Source: Myotis daubentonii (Eukaryota > Chordata > Mammalia > Chiroptera > Vespertilionidae). Taken from it: a DNA stretch of 64,000 bases. The notes beneath the pieces are model-generated. The model did no database searches, was not told where the DNA came from, and saw only the letters and a list, made by a program, of their open reading frames with translations. Both the position numbers and the translations under genes were made by a program. Positions 57,461 through 64,000 of this stretch are shown piece after piece. Where the stretch lies: contig NC_081842.1 in NCBI RefSeq assembly GCF_963259705.1, positions 38,343,796 through 38,407,795 on the forward strand, read 5' to 3'. The number at the start of each line of letters is the position of its first letter. The stretch's first letter is position 1.

Positions 57461-58664
57461 TAAGACAAAAATGCAGCCGATTACAGCATGCCATCAGTTG
57501 CAATTTGTGCCCCAATTTCAGAGATGTTAAAGTGTAGAGGAAAGAGTCATCTTATAATTGATGAAATATTAAGGTGATAGCTAGTAAATACCTTTTTATT
57601 TCTAGCCACTGCACAATACCACTTCCCATAAAGAAGGTGATTTGTAAACCCCTATTGCAGGCGCATCACCATTCCCCTGATACTTGGTAGCACACTCAGC
57701 TAGATTTGGGGTATGATCCTGTGAGCTTAAGGGCAAACAAGAATGTGACTTGACCACTTAAAATGCAATTTCTATGTACATGACTTGGCTACTTTAAAAT
57801 GCTGCTCCACCAGCTACTCCCCATTCCTTTTGATGATCTTCCCCATTAAGAAGAATCATGGCAGGATTTGTGGACCTTCAAGTTGCCCTGAACACAAACC
57901 ACTGCTGATATCCCTCAGTCTTTGGGACTCTAGCCAGGACAGCTCTGCTATGCTAAGAAAAAATTAACTGTCTAGGAGGAGATTTACAAGAGACTGGACA
58001 TTTATTTCTTCACAGGAAAGGGAGACTATAAAACCCAAATCAATTGTAAAACAGACTGTCCACTTGGCCTCATAAGAAGGCTTATTATCAAAGAAAATTC
58101 AAGATACATGTCATTGCCTTGCTAATATAAGTTTCACCAAAATCCCCCAAAATAATAAGTACCCAAACAGTACAAGGTACATTTTTTGGCTACACATTGT
58201 GTAATGTAAATTATTTCTGTTGTTTCATCCATGCATGTTTATTTTGAGAATATCTCTATAAATTAAACATTAAAGGTAATGCAGAAACCACTTATGGTTT
58301 CCTATTCTTCAAACAGAAATTGCATGTTAAGTAGTCAAGTCACATTCTTTGAAAATGCATTAATTACCCTTTGTCTCTCTAATGTCATTCATGCTACAGA
58401 ATGGAGAGTCATAAAGATCTCTCCAAGGTCATATATCAGCATCTGATTAGAAGGTGAAAATGTCATGTAAGAAGCCACCATCAAGCCGAGTCCACTTCAG
58501 ATCCCTTGGATGTGTAGGCCAAAGGATAAACCAACAACCAACAAGGGATCCCAAAAGGCCAAAGGATAAACCAACAACCAAAAGAAAGGAAAAGGAAACA
58601 GAGTCATCACAGTTGTTTGCACTGAGTTTAAAAATTCCACATAGAATCACAAGTAGCTACTGCT
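57461..58664. other. Unassigned stretch with a small direct duplication
   Basis: No gene. An exact 26-bp sequence (AGGCCAAAGGATAAACCAAC plus 6 bases) occurs at 58516-58541 and again at 58556-58581, a 40-bp period. The remainder is AT-rich and unassigned. Confidence 0.45.
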
Positions 58665-58795
58665 CCACATAAGACTGTGAACTCCTTGAGGGCAGTGCTG
58701 GGACCACTCATCTCTGTATTCCCAGAGCTTAGTATCAGGGCTGACTCTCAACAAATGTTGAATGGATGAATGGACAATGAAAAAATGGCAAATGA
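58665..58795 (+). mobile_element. L2 3' end
   Basis: AAGACTGTGAACTCCTTGAG, GGCAGTGCTGGGACCACTCA, CTGTATTCCCAGAGCTTAGT and CAACAAATGTTGAATGGATG follow the L2 3' end closely. Confidence 0.85.
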
Positions 58796-59093
58796 CTGAT
58801 TCTCCATAATGAATTAGATATCTACCCATGTTAATTGGTCATGGATCCACCATCAGGCTGGATCAGCTTTGGGGCAGTATGTGTGGGAATGACACGGTTT
58901 ATGGCAGCCAGAAGGATTAGATGACTTGTTATTAGGCACTATCAAGTACCAAAGGGCTCAGATGGCACTCTGGTCAGAAAGATGGGAAATCATCTATAAG
59001 CAGAGAATAAAACGAGAAGTGGAACATCAGGGTTGGTCAGGAAACCCACAGCAAAGAGCTGAGTGGTCAGGAAGGGATCTGGAAGCCCTAGGT

Positions 59094-59404
59094 CAGTGGT
59101 TCTCAACCTTCCTAATACCATGACCCTTTAATATAGTTCCTCATGTTGTGGTGACCCCCAACTATAAAATTATTTTAGTTGCTACTTCATAACTATAATT
59201 TCGCTACTGTTATGAATCATAATGTAAATATCTGATATGCAGGATGTATTTTCATTGTTATAAATTGAACATAATTAAAGCATAGTGATTAATCACAAAA
59301 ACAATATGTAATTATATATGTGTCTTCTGATGGTCTTAGGTGACCCCTGTGAAAGGGTCGTTTGACCCCCAAAGGGGTCGCGACCTACGGGTTGAGAACC
59401 GCTG
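59094..59404 (-). mobile_element. SPIN-type hAT transposon, longer variant
   Basis: It starts CAGTGGTTCTCAACCTTCCT and ends GGGGTCGCGACCTACGGGTT plus GAGAACCGCTG, the mirror image of the copy at 35774, so it lies on the minus strand. The interior is longer (311 bp against 222), with TAAATTGAACATAATTAAAG shared and an added AT-rich part around 59160-59245. Flanking CCCTAGGT and CCATAGAG match at 5 of 8. It is older than the first copy. Confidence 0.93.
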
Positions 59405-59651
59405 CCATAGAGTCAAGCGAAATGAAGAAACCAAGGCCAGGAAGAAATTTTACTAAGTAATATACATCCAGACAGAAATGAACCTCTAACAGCAGATTTC
59501 TATAGAGGACATAGCTTTCATAAACATGTTCTGTATGGGCACCAGAATCCTAACCCTAATAGTCAGGTGGGAGCCATTCAACCCAGTTTTTATAATTAAC
59601 CAGGCATACTTACAGGGATTTTTTTTAACAAGATGCACTATGACGAAAGGA
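59405..59651. other. Unassigned spacer
   Basis: Short stretch between a SPIN element and a Helitron; no signature seen. Confidence 0.4.
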
Positions 59652-60125
59652 TCTATATATACAGAAGGCTAACTGACTGTCTGACCATCCAACCAGCCAG
59701 TAGGTATGACGCGCACTAACCACCAGGGGGCAGATGCTCAACGCAAGAGCTGCCAAGCTATGGTGACTTGGCAATGGTGGTTCTCAGATGACACACCCCA
59801 GAACCAGAGAGGAGGGAGCGCAATTCCAGGGTGCATCACCCGAGAACCACCCTCTTGCAATCCGGGACCCCTCAGGGGATGTCAGAGAGCTGGTTTCGGC
59901 CAGATCCCCACAGGCCAGGCCAAGGAACCCCACCTGCTGGAAGGACCCGGCTCTCCACAGATGCCCTTTGAGCCACAGCACCGACCCAGGTGAAGCCGGC
60001 TGGGGAGGGACTGAGGGAGGTTGGCTCTAGGGCATGTCAGGGCCCTCTCACCCAGTCCCACCCTGCCAGCCACCTTCTAATTAATTTCCTTTCAATGTGC
60101 ACAAATCCATGCACCAGGGTACTAA
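59652..60125 (+). mobile_element. Non-autonomous Helitron, slightly decayed 3' end
   Basis: It starts TCTATATATACAGAAGGC with GCTAACTGACTGTCTGACC and carries the shared GGGACCCCTCAGGGGATGTC block. It ends with the palindrome GTGCACAAATCCATGCACC and AGGGTACTAA, so the terminal CTAG has become CTAA (60122-60125). The flanks are A (59651) and T (60126). Frames of 60-95 residues on both strands are chance. Confidence 0.9.
59720..59733 (+). promoter_or_regulatory. CTCF-like core in a Helitron
   Basis: CCACCAGGGGGCAG, full core match, 68 bp from the element start and in its orientation. Confidence 0.5.
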
Positions 60126-60499
60126 TTTATTAAGAATGATTAAAGCCACACCTTTTTATGAGAATGAAACAGAGAATACTATATACATAGACTCTGAAGG
60201 ATCACTAAAGGTTATTCAATGAATTATACTAACCAACTCTGAGTTCTCTTCCAAGTGGACATGATGATAACTAGTAGAGCAGGGAGCTGGGAACCATGGG
60301 CCGGGGGGTTGCAGGGAGAGGGAGCAGGATCAGGGGGAGCTATGGTCCTCTCATACATAGTTCCCTGGCTGTTATTTGTTTGGACTGTGAGCAACTGAGA
60401 TGTAAATTCTCAATTTCAGAGCCCTTGTTACTAATCCTTGGTCTTATTGGCTTGCTTTTAGTATTTAAATATTACATTTTATCACATTTTAAAACATTT
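60126..60499. other. Unassigned stretch
   Basis: No gene. The part from 60350 may belong to the L2 that ends at 60575. Confidence 0.35.
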
Positions 60500-60575
60500 T
60501 ATTCACTTTGCTGAACATTCTATACACAGTACTTGGAACATAGTCGGTGCCTAGATAAACATCTTTGAATGAAAA
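60500..60575 (+). mobile_element. L2 3' tail
   Basis: ACAGTACTTGGAACATAGTC, GGTGCCTAGATAAACATCTT and TGAATGAAAAAAAATAAGC follow the L2 3' end. Confidence 0.65.
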
Positions 60576-60959
60576 AAAATAAGCAAGCAACCATACCTGT
60601 GCTATCACAAACTACACACTGAGCTCTCTGAGAACAAGAACCACAACTTGGTCAAGTGTGCAATGTCAACTAAAATCAAAGTCTTAGGAACTTTCTAGTT
60701 CGAAATGCATCTCATTGTATTTTTATAATAGCCCTGCTACTGACCTGAAAGTAAGTGAACTACTTATTTTCATGTTGTCCTGAGTGACAGTAAGTATGAG
60801 GGGCAGAAAAAGAAATAATTGACTATCTGGAAGGGTCTAGGAAGGCTCCTTATAGGACCTGATCTATGATCTGGGTTTGGAAGGCATAATAGGACTGTTT
60901 TCAGGTAGGATAGAAGAGGATAAATATTCCAGGGAGAAAGACTAGCATGTTCAAAGGCA

Positions 60960-61080
60960 GACCAGACATCGTTTTTCCCATTTACTAAGGGCTTAATTGC
61001 CCAGTCAGTATGTGATAGAGCTTGAAACTACTTCTGATTTTTAAGTCCTGTGTTATTTCCAGTGCAATCTATGGCCCTCT
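60960..61080 (-). mobile_element. MIR SINE fragment
   Basis: CCCATTTACTAAGGGCTTAA, GTCAGTATGTGATAGAGCTT and TAAGTCCTGTGTTATTTCCA in reverse MIR order. Weakly preserved. Confidence 0.55.
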
Positions 61081-61719
61081 GGCTAACAGATGCTAAACAA
61101 TCAGTCAGATTATCTTGAAAGATGGGAACTCTAAGACAGCCACAAGCTTTGTAATAAGTAACTCTCTATGTCTTTAGAGTGACTGTGAAGAAGGAAACCC
61201 AAAGGTGAGTAATAACCTGTGAAAATGAACTAGAGCACAACAGGAAATAAGAACCCAGCATCAGAGGCAGCAGCTGGAAAAGAAAGGAAACCAATCACCT
61301 GATTGATGCCCTGAATAAACATAATAACAATAATAACCCTTACAGTAATAAAAGCACTTCAAGTCTCCAACACTGGAACACACCGCAGGAGAAGATTAGA
61401 TTAGTCACCCTGAAAACAGACTGATTAATACTTTACTAAATGGAAAAAAAAGTGTTTGTTTTTTTTTTTAAGCCAAGGCAGATAACTATTAGAAATACAG
61501 TGATAAAAAGAAGCAGAATAAGATTAATGAGGAAAATAGTACCTTAGAATCTCCTCCACAAAAATAATGAGAAACATAATTTTGGACCAATCCATACCAG
61601 TTATTCATACCAGTTATTGATTAATGCCCATAGAGACCACAGGTGAATGGGACAGTCCTAATTGTCCATGAGAAGCAGAACTCATGTGAGAACTACAATA
61701 AAAGTTTTTATTACAGATA
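61081..61719. other. Unassigned stretch
   Basis: No gene. AAAG|GTGAGT near 61200 resembles a splice donor, but the nearest acceptor would leave only 27 bp and no supporting frame. Confidence 0.4.
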
Positions 61720-62035
61720 TCTGCGTCTTAAAATTAGAGCCATTTGGCAGTGAAACTATTCTGTATGATACATAATGGTGGACACATATCATCATACATT
61801 TGTCAAAACCCATAGAATATTCAACACCAAGAGTGAAACCTAATGTAAACTATAGACTTTAGTTAATTAGGTAACAATACTGGTTCAACAATTGTAACAA
61901 GGGTACCACACTAATACAAGATGGTAATAGTAGGAGAAACTGTGGGAGTCTGCAGGTATAAGGGAACTTTCTATAAACCTAAAACTGCTTTATTATAAAA
62001 TAAAGTAAAATATAAAATAAAATAAAGTCTATTAA
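61720..62035 (+). mobile_element. L1 3' end
   Basis: CATACATTTGTCAAAACCCA, CACCAAGAGTGAAACCTAAT, AACAATTGTAACAAGGGTAC and AAACCTAAAACTGCTTTATT are the standard L1M 3' UTR words in sense, ending in an AATAAAATAAAGTC tail. Confidence 0.88.
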
Positions 62036-62344
62036 TTAAAAAAGGACCATTTTCTTGTGATAAATAAATGCAAACAACTATATCATTGTAGAGAGCAATG
62101 AAATAAAGTAGAAGCATGAACTATGCAGAGTGGGAGAAAGAGGTTAATAATTTTCAGAGAGTCAGGAAAGAATTGCTGGAAAAGGTAATATTTATGCTAG
62201 GTTTTTGAAGATGAGTAGAAGCTTGCCAGATGGGAGGAAGTTTATTCCCAGCAAAGAGAGATGCAAATCACGGAGGTTAAAACATAACTCATGTGTTTTG
62301 GGAACTCATATGTAGCTTCAGTCTCCTAGAGCTAGAAATACTAT

Positions 62345-62525
62345 GTCTATTGAGCACTTGAAATGTGTGTGTCAAATGTTAAAATGATAATATTCTGGGA
62401 TACCTGTTGTTGTTTTAGAGTATTTTGTTTGTTTTACTTGTTTTATTTGTTTTTACTATTTTAATGTGGCTACCAGAAAGTTTAAAATACATACATAGAT
62501 ATTTATTGGACAATGCTGTCCTAAA
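62345..62525 (-). mobile_element. hAT-Charlie-like remnant
   Basis: ATTGAGCACTTGAAATGTGT and TTAATGTGGCTACCAGAAAG, with the end TTATTGGACAATGCTGTCC, fit the common mammalian hAT element with ends like CAGTGCTGTCCAATA. The opposite end is lost. Confidence 0.6.
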
Positions 62526-63359
62526 ATGCACAAAACAAAGACTTCATTATGAGAAATAATGCTGGAAAATTGTCAGGGGCAAGTCATAAAATCTTTTTTG
62601 ACACAGAAAACTCCATACACTGAGCAAAGAACAGTCATGGAAGGTGGTGGGGTAGCAACTACAAGGGACATTGCAGAAATATGAAAATCTGGGAAGGCTC
62701 CTGGGCAGGAAAGAAGGAGCTTGAAGTAAGACTCTAAAGCTAACCAGAATTCAAAGCCACTGAGAAAAAGTCCTTTCACAGTAGAGAATATGGCCAAAGC
62801 ACAGAGGCACAGAGCTAGACTGAAGACTGATCCAATGAATGACATGGGTGGTTAGATCTGCATTGGTGAGAAGAGGAAGGTAGACTGGACAGAGAGCACA
62901 ACCAACAGCCAGAGCACAGTGCACAACGTTGTACAGTGGCCTGCAGCACAAACTCCCATGGACCAATTGTTAGGACTTGGCAGTTCCCAAAGGAGGTAGG
63001 AAATAGTGCCTGGCTGCATTCAACACTGAGAATACAGGCTACCCTGGACCTGGTACCTTGGCAATGTGACCTCACTGAATGGGCACTCTTCCGTCATTGT
63101 CATTTAACACCCAACCTGGGCGCAGAACAGACCTTGGCAGGTGTCTGTCTGGTCATGCTCTCCAGGAATAAGCAGGAAATTGCAGGAAGTTATGCTTTTA
63201 GGGCAGCAGATGGCACTCTTTCCTATGCCTCAGTACTGAAGGTTTTCATGATGGGAGAAGCTGTCTTTTACAGAGAATGGAAGATTTCAGAGACCACATA
63301 CATCATTTTGCAGCAAAATTAAGGGTACTTAATTTTAAAGTCTAATTTACATAGAATGT
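62526..63359. other. Unassigned, probably single-copy stretch
   Basis: No named repeat. The 128-residue frame at 62936-63322 is the longest here outside repeats. It has overlapping frames on the other strand, no recognisable domain and no splice context, so I do not call it a gene. A CTCF-like site lies at 63203-63216. Confidence 0.4.
63203..63216 (+). promoter_or_regulatory. CTCF-like core in non-repeat sequence
   Basis: GCAGCAGATGGCAC matches the CTCF core CCASYAGRKGGCRS except at the first base and lies outside recognised repeats. Binding is not shown. Confidence 0.35.
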
Positions 63360-63725
63360 TTATGTCCAATTCTAAATATTTATTGTAAGGAAATAACTTA
63401 AGAGAAGGAATAAGTGGGAAATATATGTACAAAGGTGTGCATTGCAACATCATTTATAAAATTAGAAGCAACCTAAACCTATAAGCTCATAGATAGGGAA
63501 ATGGAGAAATTTCTGTCCATTCAATCTACTTTGATGATTGAGAATAGAACTCAACCATCAAAATGATAGATATAGACATTGTTTCATAGCTAAGATTCAG
63601 TGAAAATAGTACAATAAAAATATTTCCAGAGTACAATCTTTATTCTATTTAAAAATGTATATGGATATATAAACATTAGATTGGAATTTTTTGTACAAAA
63701 ATAAATATAGCTGTATCATGATGCC
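63360..63725 (+). mobile_element. Old L1M ORF2 remnant
   Basis: TGTACAAAGGTGTGCATTGC, AACATCATTTATAAAATTAG, AAGCAACCTAAACCTATAAG and AATAGAACTCAACCATCAAA are the L1 ORF2 C-terminal words in sense. No open frame. Confidence 0.75.
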
Positions 63726-64000
63726 TTTACTAGTTGTTTCACATTTTAAGTAACACTGTAATTGCCTAAGCACAATATAACAGCTTCCCCTCCTAAGAGA
63801 GGCTTACCCAGAAAGCGTCTGGGTAGTCGGTGCTTTGGGTTATTTTGAAATAGGGAAAAGGTTAAAGTAACTTAAGATTGCCCAAAGTTCTGCCTGGTGG
63901 TCTGGCATTGGGAAAATTTACCTAATATATTCTTTAGAGCCTGGTTTTCTCTAAAGTTTTCTTCTAGAGCCATGTTGGACCTGATACAGCATTTATTACC

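Noticed and set aside
62936..63322. 128-residue frame in non-repeat sequence
   Set aside because: No recognisable domain, opposite-strand frames over the same bases, no acceptor or donor at suitable places. Not disproved, but unsupported.
1..64000. Endogenous retrovirus or LTR sequence
   Set aside because: I looked for LTR ends, primer-binding sites and gag/pol-like frames and found none that I could support; very old solo LTRs could still be missed.
1..64000. A bacterial- or phage-type gene system
   Set aside because: Repeat content, AT-rich non-coding structure and absence of dense ORFs show mammalian nuclear DNA.

Overview
This 64 kb window is AT-rich, gene-poor mammalian nuclear DNA, almost certainly from a vesper bat (Vespertilionidae). 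Three repeat families seen together point there: tRNA-derived Ves-type SINEs (10 copies), short non-autonomous Helitrons of the HeliBat kind (12 copies, about 5 kb or 8% of the window), and SPIN-type hAT transposons (2 copies). Helitrons at this density are known among mammals only in vesper bats. Genus and species cannot be read from the sequence.

I find no convincing protein-coding gene, rRNA, functional tRNA, CRISPR array or recognisable endogenous retrovirus. The longer open frames are chance frames inside repeats. The 258-, 198- and 147-residue frames near 14.6-15.7 kb lie in or next to a 47-bp Helitron minisatellite. The 114-residue frame near 6 kb is a 30-bp Helitron repeat, and the 170-residue frame near 33.5 kb is antisense L1. 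The window is best read as intergenic sequence or the inside of a large intron. One short exon-like segment (52711-52809) has a good acceptor, an ATG and a good donor, but I cannot assign it to a gene.

Layout. 0-9 kb: three Helitrons, two Ves SINEs, an L1 3' end and a 222-bp palindromic hAT element. 9-12 kb: mostly unrecognised, possibly single-copy. 12-17 kb: L1 tails, one simple Helitron, then a 1.6-kb tandem Helitron pair that splits a MIR, followed by more MIRs. 17-31 kb: unrecognised sequence with an inverted L1, an old L1M, microsatellites, four Ves SINEs and MIRs. 31-33 kb: an L2 split by two head-to-head Helitrons. 33-44 kb: L1-dominated, with old L1M in both directions, a younger L1 3' end, a SPIN copy with a perfect 8-bp target duplication, a mariner MITE and a small Helitron. 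44-64 kb: sparse hAT, L2, MIR and L1 remnants, young Ves SINEs, a Helitron inside an L2, a second SPIN copy and a final Helitron.

The most interesting pattern is that six of the twelve Helitrons carry a near-consensus CTCF core (CCACCAGGGGGCAG or close) at the same place, 65-125 bp from their 5' end. Two copies carry a second motif in the opposite orientation. This suggests a Helitron family that scatters candidate CTCF sites through vesper bat genomes.

All family assignments rest on recognising consensus sequences from memory, without a database search. Boundaries of old repeats (MIR, L2, L1M) are approximate; those of Helitrons, SPIN, the mariner MITE and young SINEs are read from their termini.
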